The notes: generated by a model from the sequence alone, not told the origin. Positions 1 to 7,994 are shown, counted from the stretch's first letter. The stretch: 64,000 nucleotides of DNA from Azospirillum thermophilum (GCF_003130795.1 NZ_CP029358.1:62001-126000), one strand, 5' to 3'. Numbers and translations: made by a program.

Positions 1-1482
1 GGGCGGTGGGGTGCTCTCGGCCTCCGGCGGGCGCGCCGGCGCGACGAAGGGGGCGGCGTCGGCGGCCAGCGAGAAGGACAGCGTGAAGGCCCCCGTGGCG
101 TCGGCCGGCGGCTGCACCGCATATCCCTTGACGGGCGCCCAGCCGCCGGTGGTGGTGTAGCGCAGCGTGAAGCCGGCGTTCAGGACCAGCGCGAGGGCGT
201 CCAGCGGATCGTCGCAAAGCGGCTCCAGCACCGCGATGGCGGCGTCCAGCGTGGCCTGCGTGAAGGTCAGGCCGAGGGTCACGGTCCGCCCGCCGCCGGT
301 CAGCATCAGGGTCGGGCTGGCCAGCGCGAAGCCGAGGCTGGCGGTGGTGGTGTCCAGCGTGCTGCCGGGGGCCGTCCGTTCCGCGCCGAACAGGGGAAAC
401 GGCCTGGCGATCAGCGGCGGCTGGTCGGACAGCGCGGCGACGCCGCTCAGCACCTGATCCGCCGGCGGCATGGCGGAGCGGTCCGCCGCGGGCTGGAGCG
501 GCGTCCGCGTCACGCCCAGCGTCCGCAGGCCGGTTACGGCGGTGTTGCCCACGGACACGGCCTGGTCGAGCGTGTACCGGATGGCCGTGCCGTTCGCGTC
601 GGTGCCCGCCGGGAAGACGGTGCCCTTGGGCACGGAGGTCAGGGTGACGCCCTTGGCCGGGGAGAATGCCAGGTATACCTGGTCGGGGCTGCCGACGCGG
701 CTGTGCTGGCGCAGCACCTGCTCGTCGTAGAAGCGCACCAGCCGCGACGGGAAATCGTTGACGGTATCCTGGGCGTGGCGGAACAGCGTGACGAACGCGT
801 TGTAGAGCGCCGCCTGGGGCGCGTGGCCGTCCGCCTGCATCGCGTCCTGGAACCGGGCGGAGTCGGTGGCGCGATCCTGCTCGATCACGCTCAGCAACGC
901 CTCGGCCAGGTCGCCGAGAACCTCCGCCAGTTCGCCGTCCCAGCCCCTGGCCGTTCCGCTCCAGGCGCGGCGCAGTCCATGCTCCACGGCGTTGCCGCCG
1001 AGATGCGCGATCAGCCGCCGGGCCGGATCGGCGAGCTGGCCACGGTGCCGCGACGCGATGGCGGCGCCGAGCGTGCTTTCGACGGAGCTGGAGTCGGCGT
1101 CGGCCTCGACCAGCCGGACCAGCCGCAGCACGGCGGCGATCAGCGCGTCGGCGGCCCGCCGTTGCGCGTCGAGGCTGGAGGCGCTGCGCAGGACGGCGGT
1201 CAGCCGGTCGAACTCGGCCTCGACGTTCCGGATGTCCAGCCCGAGCTTCATGGCGAGCGCGATGCCGGGGTTGCCCGAGAAGAATTCCGACCAGTCGCCG
1301 TCCGGCAGGTCGGCCAGATCGTAGAACCGGATCAGCCGCCCGTACTCCACGGCGAAGTTGAGGAGCTGCGGCAGCGTGCGCCCGTCGACCTTCACCCGCC
1401 GTGGCGCCGGCGCCGCCAGCAGACGGTCGCTCTGGCTGGTCGCCAGATCGTTCAGGACGAGCATGTCGGCGCGGGCGATCAT
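1..1482 (-). CDS. Large eCIS baseplate-region protein (Afp11/baseplate-J-like), 3' part beyond window
   Basis: The frame is open from an ATG at 1482 to the left edge, giving 494 codons without a stop, so the C-terminus is outside the window. The N-terminus begins MIARADMLVLNDLATSQSDR and continues with a motif around residues 40-66 (EYGRLIRFYDLADLP, then DGDWSEFF). I associate this motif with the long conserved protein that follows the gp25 gene in Afp/PVC-type contractile injection systems. It starts 10 bp after the gp25 stop, so it should be the next gene of the same minus-strand operon. By position it would be part of the baseplate wedge around the spike. The assignment to Afp11 or Afp12 is inferred from order and overall appearance; a distinct eCIS structural protein is possible. 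Confidence 0.72.
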   Translation of the reverse strand, partial: MIARADMLVLNDLATSQSDRLLAAPAPRRVKVDGRTLPQLLNFAVEYGRLIRFYDLADLPDGDWSEFFSGNPGIALAMKLGLDIRNVEAEFDRLTAVLRSASSLDAQRRAADALIAAVLRLVRLVEADADSSSVESTLGAAIASRHRGQLADPARRLIAHLGGNAVEHGLRRAWSGTARGWDGELAEVLGDLAEALLSVIEQDRATDSARFQDAMQADGHAPQAALYNAFVTLFRHAQDTVNDFPSRLVRFYDEQVLRQHSRVGSPDQVYLAFSPAKGVTLTSVPKGTVFPAGTDANGTAIRYTLDQAVSVGNTAVTGLRTLGVTRTPLQPAADRSAMPPADQVLSGVAALSDQPPLIARPFPLFGAERTAPGSTLDTTTASLGFALASPTLMLTGGGRTVTLGLTFTQATLDAAIAVLEPLCDDPLDALALVLNAGFTLRYTTTGGWAPVKGYAVQPPADATGAFTLSFSLAADAAPFVAPARPPEAESTPPP

Positions 1483-1492
1483 CGCTCGGTCC

Positions 1493-1951
1493 TCACAGAT
1501 CCGGTGGCGGCAGCGTCGCCTCGGTCAGGTAGAAGGGATAGACCAGGTTGCTGCGCACGTTGGTGCTGCGGACCACGAAATCGATGAGGATGGCGACGCG
1601 GCCCTCCAGCGGCGCCTCCTCCTGCACCGAGATCGAGCGGACGTCGATGCGCGGCTCCCAGTCGATGATCGCCTTCGTCAGGTCCGACTTGATCTCGTTG
1701 ATCAGCGTTTCGGTGAGGCTGTCGAACACCCGGTAGCGCAGGTTGGTGCCGTAGGTGGCGAGCATGATCCGCTCGCCCAGGCTGGTGGACAGCAGCACCC
1801 ACAGGCATTCCTTGATGTTCCGCACGTCGCTGCTCATCACGACCGTGGCGCTGTGCCGGTTGAAGATCGGCGGGAAGCTCCAGCCGGTCCCGAGGAAGTC
1901 CGGCTCCGCGCCGCCGGCCCCGGTGTCGTCGGCCCCGGTGTCGTCGGCCAT
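1493..1951 (-). CDS. gp25/GPW-family baseplate wedge protein (Afp9-like)
   Basis: 152-residue protein of the T4 gp25 (GPW_gp25) family, which joins the baseplate to the first sheath ring in contractile tails. Family features are visible: a stretch of the type IKECLWVLLSTSLGERIM (about 45-62) followed by the conserved arginine-containing YRVFDSLTETLINEIKSDL (about 70-90) and the segment WEPRIDVRSISV. The N-terminus holds a duplicated ADDTG unit encoded by two copies of a 15-bp repeat (about 1919-1948). It starts 3 bp after the PAAR stop and ends 10 bp before the next baseplate gene, so it is translated as part of the eCIS operon. Length is normal for the family. Confidence 0.9.
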   Translation of the reverse strand: MADDTGADDTGAGGAEPDFLGTGWSFPPIFNRHSATVVMSSDVRNIKECLWVLLSTSLGERIMLATYGTNLRYRVFDSLTETLINEIKSDLTKAIIDWEPRIDVRSISVQEEAPLEGRVAILIDFVVRSTNVRSNLVYPFYLTEATLPPPDL

Positions 1952-1954
1952 GCC

Positions 1955-2254
1955 TCATCCTCCGATCAGCACGGTGGGACAGCCGAGCACGACTGTGCCG
2001 CCGTGCGCCGTGCTGTCGCCCACGCGCGCCGCCGGCCGGCCGCCGATCAGCACGGTGGCCGAGCCCTTGACGATGGTGTCGGGCGGGCCGACGCAGACGC
2101 ACAGGTCGCCGACGCAGGCGGCGGGCATGCCGCCGATCAGCACGGTGGGCGTTCCGGGACCGGTGACGGGACCGCCGACATGTGGAATGGGCGGCACGCC
2201 CGGCGTCTGCATCGGGCAGCTGTGCATGTCGGACAGGCGGGCGGCGGGCGGCAT
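1955..2254 (-). CDS. PAAR-repeat spike tip protein (Afp10-like)
   Basis: 99 residues, almost entirely PAAR repeat. It starts MPPAARLSDMHSCPM and then repeats the unit TVLIGG(M/R)PAA(C/R)VGD, ending in a last TVLIGG. His and Cys residues (H11, C13 and those near 47-54) are the kind that bind the metal of PAAR tips. PAAR proteins cap the VgrG-type spike and sharpen it for membrane puncture. The gene follows the spike gene (25-bp gap) and precedes gp25. There is no toxin extension, so it is a bare tip and not an evolved effector. Confidence 0.93.
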   Translation of the reverse strand: MPPAARLSDMHSCPMQTPGVPPIPHVGGPVTGPGTPTVLIGGMPAACVGDLCVCVGPPDTIVKGSATVLIGGRPAARVGDSTAHGGTVVLGCPTVLIGG

Positions 2255-2279
2255 GCCGGGAACCTCCGTTGGTCGGCGC

Positions 2280-4079
2280 TCAGTTGATCTTCACCAGGGC
2301 GCCCTGGATCTGGACCATGGCGGCCGAGGTCAGCTTGGCCTCGGCCGAACCCTGCGCGGCGAAGGTGGTGTCGGCGTCGGCCTTGATCTGCAGTCCGGAG
2401 ACGGACACGTTGGCGTTGGCCTTCAGCGACAGGTTGCCCTGCGCCGTGACCGCGATGTTGCCCTTGGCCGTCAGCGTCATGTCGGCGGCGCTGCTGGCGG
2501 TGATGCCGCCCGGCGCCAGGGTGACCGAGTTGCCGTTCAGGTCCTTCACCGTGATCGTCTTGGCGTCGTCGTCCAGCCGGACGCTGTGGCCGCCGGGCGT
2601 GGTGATCGCCACCGCCTTGGTCTCCTCGAAGAAGTCGATGCGCAGCTTCGAACGGGTGACGATGCTCTTCTGGTTGTTCTTGGCGTCCGGCGTCACGGGC
2701 GGCGGGTTCTTCTTGCTGTAGAGGCTGCCGACGATGACCGGGAAGCGCGGGTCGCCGTTCATGAAGGCGACCACCACCTCGTCGCCCACCTCGGGGTAGA
2801 ACTCGGCGCCGATGCCGTTCGACGCGTAGAAGCTGCCCAGCCGGGCCCAGACGCCGGAGGCGCCCGCCTGCAGCAGCGGCAGCTGCACCTGCACGCGGAA
2901 CTCGCCGTCGGGGTCGCCGGAGGTCTTCAGCACCAGGCCGGTCTGCAGGTTGGAGACCGGCGGAAGCTGGCCGGAGGCGCCGGGGGCGGCGAGCTGCGGC
3001 GCGGTGGCGGCGAACCACAGCGGCGACAGGCCGAGCTCGACGCTGGTCAGCCACAGCCCGTCCGCCACCCGGTGGTGCAGGCCGGAAACGTAGCCGTTGC
3101 CGTTGAAGCGGTCGCCCAGCCCGGCCAGCGTCACCATGGCGCCGGGCGTAACCAGCGCGCTGCCCTGGAAGCGCACGCTGCCGCGGATTTTGCTGAGCCG
3201 CGCCTTCAGCAGCTCCGCCGAGGACCATTCGGTGAGGTCGGCCTGCTGCAGCGTGCCCGCGGACTGCTGCGTGTACCGGCCGATGCCGAAGACCTTCGCG
3301 AGCTGGTCGGAGGACAGGTTGCCGGGCGTCGTCACGTCGGCGCTCGCCTGGCCCGACGCGGCGACCTGCTGCGTCGCCGGATCCCAGGAGAAGCTCTTGA
3401 TCGCCGAGGCGGTATACGGGGTGGAGGCGTCCATCTCGGCGCGGAAATCCAGGATGGACTCGCCGTAGGCCAGCGTCAGCACCGGTGCCTTGGCGGTGTC
3501 GGGGGCGGCCACCGTCACGGTGCCCCCCGCGGCGCTCACCACCATGCCGTTGAGCTGCGCGCGCGTCAGCATCAGGTCCCAGTCCGAGCAGTAGTACTGC
3601 ACGATGACCGGCTGCACCGTGCCGGTCGCGCTGACCTTGGCGGTCAGGCCGGACTGGCCGATCAGCGTCTGGATCAGCTGGCTGTCCGTCACCCGCTCGA
3701 AGACTGCGTTGCGCCGGGCCAGCGTCATGGCCATCGCCTTGTCGGTCGCCTCGACCACCAGCCGGGACGAGCCGTTCTGCGTCACCTCCAGCCCCTGCCG
3801 GTAGACGATGCCGGAGAAGACCAGCGCCACGTCCTGGTCGTAGCCCAGCGAGATCTCCAGCGCGGCACCGGGGATGAGCGCCTCCGACTCGCTGATCGGG
3901 AAGGTCTGCGCCGCGGGATCGCCGTCGGAAATGACCAGCCGCGCCTTGGGCAGCTTGTTCACGTCGGCCCACACGTCGATCGACACCACCTGGAAGGAGC
4001 TGTCCAGCGGCTTGCCTCCGGCGGTGATCGTCCAGGATACGAGCGCGCCGGCCAGTTGCACGGGGGAGGGGGCGGTCAT
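2280..4079 (-). CDS. VgrG-like central spike protein of the eCIS (Afp8-like)
   Basis: 599 residues from the ATG at 4079, which overlaps the upstream stop as ATGA. A longer open frame goes back to 4205, but that part is out-of-frame coding sequence of the previous gene. The first 340 residues look like the gp27-like tube-contacting part. The middle has the OB-fold signature region (LGSFYASNGIGAEF, then PEVGDEVVVAFMNGDPRFPV, about 420-460), which is the gp5/VgrG hallmark. The last 100 residues are a beta-helix-like repeat (TLTAKGNIAVTAQGNLSLKA). It forms the trimeric spike under the tube and binds the PAAR tip encoded next. No C-terminal effector domain is present. No Tss genes are nearby, so it belongs to the eCIS and not to a type VI system. 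Confidence 0.92.
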   Translation of the reverse strand: MTAPSPVQLAGALVSWTITAGGKPLDSSFQVVSIDVWADVNKLPKARLVISDGDPAAQTFPISESEALIPGAALEISLGYDQDVALVFSGIVYRQGLEVTQNGSSRLVVEATDKAMAMTLARRNAVFERVTDSQLIQTLIGQSGLTAKVSATGTVQPVIVQYYCSDWDLMLTRAQLNGMVVSAAGGTVTVAAPDTAKAPVLTLAYGESILDFRAEMDASTPYTASAIKSFSWDPATQQVAASGQASADVTTPGNLSSDQLAKVFGIGRYTQQSAGTLQQADLTEWSSAELLKARLSKIRGSVRFQGSALVTPGAMVTLAGLGDRFNGNGYVSGLHHRVADGLWLTSVELGLSPLWFAATAPQLAAPGASGQLPPVSNLQTGLVLKTSGDPDGEFRVQVQLPLLQAGASGVWARLGSFYASNGIGAEFYPEVGDEVVVAFMNGDPRFPVIVGSLYSKKNPPPVTPDAKNNQKSIVTRSKLRIDFFEETKAVAITTPGGHSVRLDDDAKTITVKDLNGNSVTLAPGGITASSAADMTLTAKGNIAVTAQGNLSLKANANVSVSGLQIKADADTTFAAQGSAEAKLTSAAMVQIQGALVKIN

Positions 4080-4771
4080 GCGGCGGGTCCGGCGAGTGGT
4101 GGGAACAGGATCTGCGTGCCAGGCTGCAGCCGGCGGAAATCGGGCAGGTCGTTGTAGGCCGCGACGCTGATGTAGTAGCGGCTGTCGCCGTAGATCCGAT
4201 GGCACAGCAGCGGCAGCGTGTCGCCGGCGACCACGGTGACCAGATGGGTCATGTCGGGTGACTCCAACTTCGCCTTCTTTGCGAGCTGCACCTCGTTGGT
4301 GAAGGCCAGGAAGGTCACCGACATCTTGGCGCGGATCGGGGTGCCGTCGGGCTTGAACAGCGAATAGACGGTGTTCATCTGGCTCAGCACGCCCTGGAAC
4401 TGGAGCTGCGCCCAGGAGACCTTGGCGTAGTTCGGCCGGTGCGTCGAGCCGTTGGTCGTTCCGACCAGGGCCCGGAACCGGTTGATCAGCCCGGCGACGC
4501 CGTCGGACGGCAGCGGCGTGCCCGGAACCGGCGGCGGGATCACGCCGGTGGTGTCGAAGACCAGTTCGAACGAGATGCTTTCCGGCCCGACCCGGTTGAA
4601 CTCGGGCGACGGACCGGGAGCGCCGGGCGCCTGACGGTCGGTGTAGAGGATCGAGTAGTCGTGCTTGTAGGTGCCAGGGTTGATCCAGGCGGTGAAGGGC
4701 TTGCCGACCGGCGTGTTGTAGTTGGAGTCCCTGTAGGCGGTGACGACCAACCGTTCCAGGCTGCCGGGCAT
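4076..4771 (-). CDS. CIS tube/baseplate adaptor with C-terminal LysM domain (Afp7-like)
   Basis: 231 residues. The N-terminal half resembles the CIS tube-domain fold (SLERLVVTAYRDSNYNTPVG and the SISFELVFDTTGVI strand about 68-81). The C-terminal 50 residues are a LysM domain: HLVTVVAGDTLPLLCHRIYG through PGTQILFPP. This pairing is typical of Afp7/Pvc7, which links inner tube and spike. It is translationally coupled at both ends: 1 bp after the DUF5908 stop and a 4-bp ATGA overlap with the spike gene. The LysM part probably binds within the baseplate; peptidoglycan binding is not implied by the context. Confidence 0.9.
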   Translation of the reverse strand: MPGSLERLVVTAYRDSNYNTPVGKPFTAWINPGTYKHDYSILYTDRQAPGAPGPSPEFNRVGPESISFELVFDTTGVIPPPVPGTPLPSDGVAGLINRFRALVGTTNGSTHRPNYAKVSWAQLQFQGVLSQMNTVYSLFKPDGTPIRAKMSVTFLAFTNEVQLAKKAKLESPDMTHLVTVVAGDTLPLLCHRIYGDSRYYISVAAYNDLPDFRRLQPGTQILFPPLAGPAA

Positions 4772-4772
4772 C

Positions 4773-4952
4773 TCAGCGCGCCTCGTTCATCTGCAAGGTG
4801 CGCAGCACCTCCCGCACGCACAGATCGACGATCTGCGCCTTCTCCGCCGGGGCCAGCGCGCCGGGCGGCGCACCGGCGCCGGTGCCGCTGACGCCGCCCG
4901 AGACGTCCTGAACCACGATGCGGACGCCGATCTCGCTGATCTCCAGGGACAT
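4773..4952 (-). CDS. DUF5908-type small eCIS protein (Afp6-like)
   Basis: 59-residue protein beginning MSLEISEIGVRIVV and ending in a helical, charged tail (EKAQIVDLCVREVLRTLQMN). A short protein with an N-terminal strand of this kind and a conserved C-terminal helix sits between the second tube gene and the LysM gene in Afp/PVC loci (DUF5908). A strong ribosome binding site (GGAGGAG) lies 8 nt before the ATG at 4952. Its role in the particle is not settled; association with the baseplate is likely from gene position. A longer in-frame extension to 5261 only overlaps the tube gene in another frame. Confidence 0.82.
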   Translation of the reverse strand: MSLEISEIGVRIVVQDVSGGVSGTGAGAPPGALAPAEKAQIVDLCVREVLRTLQMNEAR

Positions 4953-4987
4953 GCTGCACTCCTCCAGTCGGACCGGTACCGCCCCGC

Positions 4988-5518
4988 TCACCTGCCGCCG
5001 ATCAGGGAGGAGACCCGCCCGACCATGCTGGCGGCCTCGTTCTTCGGCATGCGCGTGACGTAGGCGTAGGAGAACTCGAGCACCTCGGTCAGGTACTCGT
5101 TCTTCATCGAATCGAACGGGCCGGTCACCCAGCGCACCGGCCAGGCCTGCGCCACGTTCCAGGCGACCAGCGGAGCCCGGTCGGCGCCGAGCAGCATCAC
5201 CACCAGCGTCTGCGTCAGGATCGCCTGGTTCAGCGTCGAGCCGACCGTCTGGGCCGCCCATTCGGACAGAAACGACGGCTGCGTCACGTAACCGCGACGC
5301 AGCACGAGGTTCGGGTATCTGGTGACACCCGGCAGCCGGTGGACGAAACGGTTCTCGCCGCCTTCGGTCACCGTCTCGGTCTCGACCGTGGCGTCCAGGC
5401 CGGAAACCTCCTGGAAGCTGCCGTCGACCGCGCTCGCCGACTGCAGGGACGCACCGGAACCCGCCACCGAGACGCTGAAGGAGAACCCCGGCGGCGGGCA
5501 GTAGACGTCGACGCCCAT
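4988..5518 (-). CDS. Second inner tube protein (T4 gp19 family, Afp5-like)
   Basis: 176 residues from the ATG at 5518, whose A is also the last base of the upstream TAA. It belongs to the phage tube (gp19) family: a segment SFQEVSGLDATVETETVTEG near residues 34-53, then the loop and strand motif PGVTRYPNLVLRRGY and WNVAQAWPVRWVTGPFDSM. This is the same fold as the neighbouring 150-residue tube protein. Loci of this family carry two tube paralogues; the second usually forms the first layer on the spike while the other polymerises. The C-terminus is longer than in the first tube protein. Confidence 0.9.
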   Translation of the reverse strand: MGVDVYCPPPGFSFSVSVAGSGASLQSASAVDGSFQEVSGLDATVETETVTEGGENRFVHRLPGVTRYPNLVLRRGYVTQPSFLSEWAAQTVGSTLNQAILTQTLVVMLLGADRAPLVAWNVAQAWPVRWVTGPFDSMKNEYLTEVLEFSYAYVTRMPKNEAASMVGRVSSLIGGR

Positions 5519-5970
5519 TACGGAGCCGAGACGGTCATGGTTTCGAAGGCGATGTCGACGCTCTCCACCGCCACCTCGTTGCCCTCCGATTTCAGGTCGG
5601 TGCCGGTGACCTTGATCGGAAAGGCGTTGTTGAGGGTCCAGACCATCTTCGGCGCGCCGGTCTCGTCCAGCAGGTTCACCACCACCGTGACACGGGCGAT
5701 GGTGTTCATCTTGATCTGGTTGAACCAGTTCCACAGCGACGCATCGTTGACGAAGATGCCCTTGCGCATCGTCACGTTGCCGACCTTGCCGAGGCCGGGC
5801 ATCTTGATCGGGTAGAAGCTCTTGCTGTCGCCGTGCCGATACTCGATCGGCGTCACTTCGGTCTCCAGCCCGGTCACCTCCTGGAAGCTGACCGGGCCGC
5901 CCGGCAGGCCGGTGACCGAGAAGTAGAATTTTGGCAACGGCCAAGTGGAGTTCTGCTTTTCGCCTGCCAT
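5518..5970 (-). CDS. Major inner tube protein (T4 gp19 family, Afp1-like)
   Basis: 150 residues with the full gp19 pattern: KFYFSVTGLPGGPVSFQEV, TGLETEVTPIEYRHGDS, the conserved MPGLGKVGNVTMRKGIF and a C-terminal VESVDIAFETMTV strand. It should form the hexameric rings of the inner tube that carries cargo. A strong Shine-Dalgarno (TAGGAGA, 5 nt before the ATG) is the best in the cluster, fitting the high copy number needed. It is separated by 38 bp from the sheath C-terminal gene upstream and coupled by a 1-bp overlap to the second tube gene. Confidence 0.93.
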   Translation of the reverse strand: MAGEKQNSTWPLPKFYFSVTGLPGGPVSFQEVTGLETEVTPIEYRHGDSKSFYPIKMPGLGKVGNVTMRKGIFVNDASLWNWFNQIKMNTIARVTVVVNLLDETGAPKMVWTLNNAFPIKVTGTDLKSEGNEVAVESVDIAFETMTVSAP

Positions 5971-6008
5971 CGTCGTCTCCTAAATCGGAATGCCTTGTGC
6001 CGCGGCGA

Positions 6009-7037
6009 TCACACGCCCTGCATCGTCTGGGTGAAGGTCAGCTCGATGAACTCGGCCGGATGGATGAGCTGGACGGACACGTTGACGATCATGTAGCCGT
6101 TGAGCACGTCGAGGCCGGTCATGGTGTTGGGAACGCCGCACTGGACGGTGAAGGCGTCGCTCGCCTTGTCGCCCATCAGCCCGCCGGCCTGCCAGAACTG
6201 CGTCAGGAAGTTCGAGATGGTCGCGGTCACGGTCGCCCAGGTGCCGGCGTCGTTGGGCGCGAAGACGAACCCGGCCAGCGTCTCCTTGATCGACTGTTCG
6301 ATGTAGATCAGCGTGCGCCGCACCTGGATGTAGCGGTAGTCCAGGCTGTTGCCGTCCAGTGTCCGGGCCCCCCACACCACCGTGCCGCGGTTGACCATGG
6401 CGCGCAGGATGTCGATGGCGTGGCCGTTCAGCGGCACGTTGTAGTCGCCCTGCTCGGCGTCGGTCAGCAGCACCTTCGGCGCGATGACCTCGTTGAGCAC
6501 GAGGTTCGCCGGGGCGTTCCAGACGCCGCGCGTCGCGTCGTTCTGCGTCCAGATGCCGGCCATGATGCCGCTGGGCGGCGCCACGTTCAGCTTGCTCACC
6601 AGGATCTGCTGCACCTGCCCGAGCAGCGGCACGGCGTTGAGCAGATACTGCTCGAGGGAGGCGACGCCCTCCGGCGTGGCCGGCGTCGGCACGCTCGGGT
6701 CCGGCAGGGACACCAGGTATCCGCTCACCACGCCGGTGCGCGTCGACGTTCCCGAGACCGGGGGAGTGGGAGTGGGAGTGGGGGTCGGCGTCGGCGTGGG
6801 TTCGGGGTTGTCCGTCGGCGCCGGCGTCGGAGTGGGGGTCGGAGTGGGGGTGGGGGTTCCCGCCGGGAACGCCGCCGCGATCCGCATCGTCACCTTGTTG
6901 AAGGTGTCGGTCGGGGCGAACGTCCCGTTGGGGTTCTTGGTGGCGTAAAGGTCGAGGGCCTGCGTGGTCAGCAGGTTGTTCATCACCAGCGAGCTGCTGG
7001 CGGATCCCTGCAGGTTGGTGTAGTCGACGTCGCTCAC
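6009..7037 (-). CDS. Contractile sheath, C-terminal half (Afp2-4/gp18-like), with Pro-Thr tract
   Basis: 342 residues starting at a GTG (7037) that overlaps the TGA of the preceding frame. It contains the C-terminal sheath domain: APPSGIMAGIWTQNDATRGV, WNAPANLVLNEV, WGARTLDGNSLDYRYIQVRR, IEQSIKETLAGFVF and a terminal LIHPAEFIELTFTQTM, all characteristic of sheath C-termini. It has no sheath N-terminal domain; that lies in the adjoining frame (7034-7942). Residues about 58-93 form a Thr-Pro repeat broken once by PAPTDNPEP. There is no good Shine-Dalgarno before the GTG, so it is either made by translational coupling or by a -1 frameshift at the four-G run just upstream, or the split is a one-base sequence error. 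Confidence 0.88.
   Translation of the reverse strand: MSDVDYTNLQGSASSSLVMNNLLTTQALDLYATKNPNGTFAPTDTFNKVTMRIAAAFPAGTPTPTPTPTPTPAPTDNPEPTPTPTPTPTPTPPVSGTSTRTGVVSGYLVSLPDPSVPTPATPEGVASLEQYLLNAVPLLGQVQQILVSKLNVAPPSGIMAGIWTQNDATRGVWNAPANLVLNEVIAPKVLLTDAEQGDYNVPLNGHAIDILRAMVNRGTVVWGARTLDGNSLDYRYIQVRRTLIYIEQSIKETLAGFVFAPNDAGTWATVTATISNFLTQFWQAGGLMGDKASDAFTVQCGVPNTMTGLDVLNGYMIVNVSVQLIHPAEFIELTFTQTMQGV
6760..6859 (-). repeat. Second Pro-Thr coding tract in sheath C-terminal half
   Basis: Hexamer-like repeats coding for alternating Thr-Pro, interrupted in the middle by PAPTDNPEP. Synonymous codons vary along the tract, so it is not a pure microsatellite. It lies between the residue IAAAFPAG and the segment SGYLVSLPD, that is, in an insertion of the sheath core and not at a terminus. 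Confidence 0.85.
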
Positions 7038-7942
7038 CCCAGTACCGAGGACTCGACGGCCGGGCCGTAGGCGGCGCCATAGCTGATATAGGGCTGGGCC
7101 GGCGCGATCGCCGTGTAGAACGCGTCGGCCTGAAGGGCCATGGCGTTCTTGCTCCAGGTCGCCGGATTGACGGCGCCCGGCATGTCGAGGATCGCGACAC
7201 GGTCCTGCAGGGTGCTCGACTGGCGGAGCATCTCGACGGCGACGGCGCCATAGTCGGTGTCGGGCAGCAGGCAGGCGTCGGGGATCACCAGCATCGTCGC
7301 CCCGCGCGTGTCCTGGGCGACAGTCAGGCCGTTCAGCAGATCCTGCTTGGAAATCGTGGTCGCCGTATCGTTCGGCGTCGGCTCGACGCTTTGCTTGCCC
7401 CAGTAGTTGTTGACCGAGATGACGAAGCAGGAGCCGCCGCCGTTCGCGAAGAACAACTGCATCGCCATGTAGAGGTTGAAGCGCGGAACGATGGTGCCGC
7501 TGTTTCCCCTGACCCCCACCAGGTATTTCGACGCCGCGATGGTCTGGCTCCCGACGGTCGTGCCGGTTGAACTGGGCGCTTCGAAGTCGTAGTCGGTGCC
7601 CGCCGCCGGGGGCGTCGGCGTCGGCGTCGGGGTGGGTGTCGGCGTCGGTGTCGGGGTGGGGGTGGGCGTCGGTGTCGGTGTCGGAGCCGACGTCAGGTCG
7701 CTGACGATGTACTGTGTGTTGTAGCCCTTGCCGAAGTAACTGCGGTAGTCCGCCATGGAATTGAGCTGGATCGCCTGCATGAAGACCTGCTTCTTGCTGG
7801 ACGGATCCACGGCCGTCTCGGTATAGCCGATGAAGATCGGCACCGCCGTCGCCACCCCGACGATACTCGGCGGGAAGGAGGTGAATTCTGTAACGTAGAC
7901 ACCCGGTGTCTTGCGGTTCTTCTGAAGGGTGGTCACTGCCAT
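7034..7942 (-). CDS. Contractile sheath, N-terminal half (Afp2-4/gp18-like), with Pro-Thr tract
   Basis: 302 residues starting MAVTTLQKNRKTPGVYVTEF, the classic sheath N-terminus, followed by PSIVGVATAVPIFIGYTETA. Further sheath features are FNLYMAMQLFFANGGGSCFV and the strand VAILDMPGAV. After residue 85 there is an uninterrupted (PT)12 tract. The frame stops at TGA after the sequence VESSVLG, in the middle of the sheath, and the rest continues in the -1 frame as the next gene. Fused, the product would be about 645 residues, longer than Afp/PVC sheaths mainly because of the two tracts and other insertions. Together the two halves would make one sheath subunit. Confidence 0.88.
   Translation of the reverse strand: MAVTTLQKNRKTPGVYVTEFTSFPPSIVGVATAVPIFIGYTETAVDPSSKKQVFMQAIQLNSMADYRSYFGKGYNTQYIVSDLTSAPTPTPTPTPTPTPTPTPTPTPTPTPPAAGTDYDFEAPSSTGTTVGSQTIAASKYLVGVRGNSGTIVPRFNLYMAMQLFFANGGGSCFVISVNNYWGKQSVEPTPNDTATTISKQDLLNGLTVAQDTRGATMLVIPDACLLPDTDYGAVAVEMLRQSSTLQDRVAILDMPGAVNPATWSKNAMALQADAFYTAIAPAQPYISYGAAYGPAVESSVLG
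7610..7684 (-). repeat. (PT)12 coding tract in sheath N-terminal half
   Basis: Twelve Pro-Thr dipeptides in a row, encoded by a hexanucleotide repeat with mixed Pro (CCG, CCC) and Thr (ACC, ACG, ACA) codons. The codon mixture argues for selection on the protein sequence. It sits in a loop between YIVSDLTSA and PAAGTDYDF, a place where sheath proteins tolerate surface insertions. Confidence 0.9.
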
Positions 7943-7994
7943 GGCGCCTTATCCTTCCGCGCTGGAGCTTGAGGAGGCGGCCTTGGCCGCCGGT

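Noticed and set aside
2280..4079. VgrG and PAAR as a type VI secretion system
   Set aside because: No TssB/C, TssK, TssM or ClpV-type genes are present, while gp25, DUF4255, DUF5908, LysM adaptor and gp19-type tube genes fit an eCIS.
5971..6008. Small extra gene between tube and sheath
   Set aside because: The 38-bp gap only holds the strong Shine-Dalgarno of the tube gene.
7610..7684. Repetitive DNA as a CRISPR array or microsatellite
   Set aside because: The repeat is in frame, codes (PT)n within a sheath gene, and has no spacers; codons vary between units.
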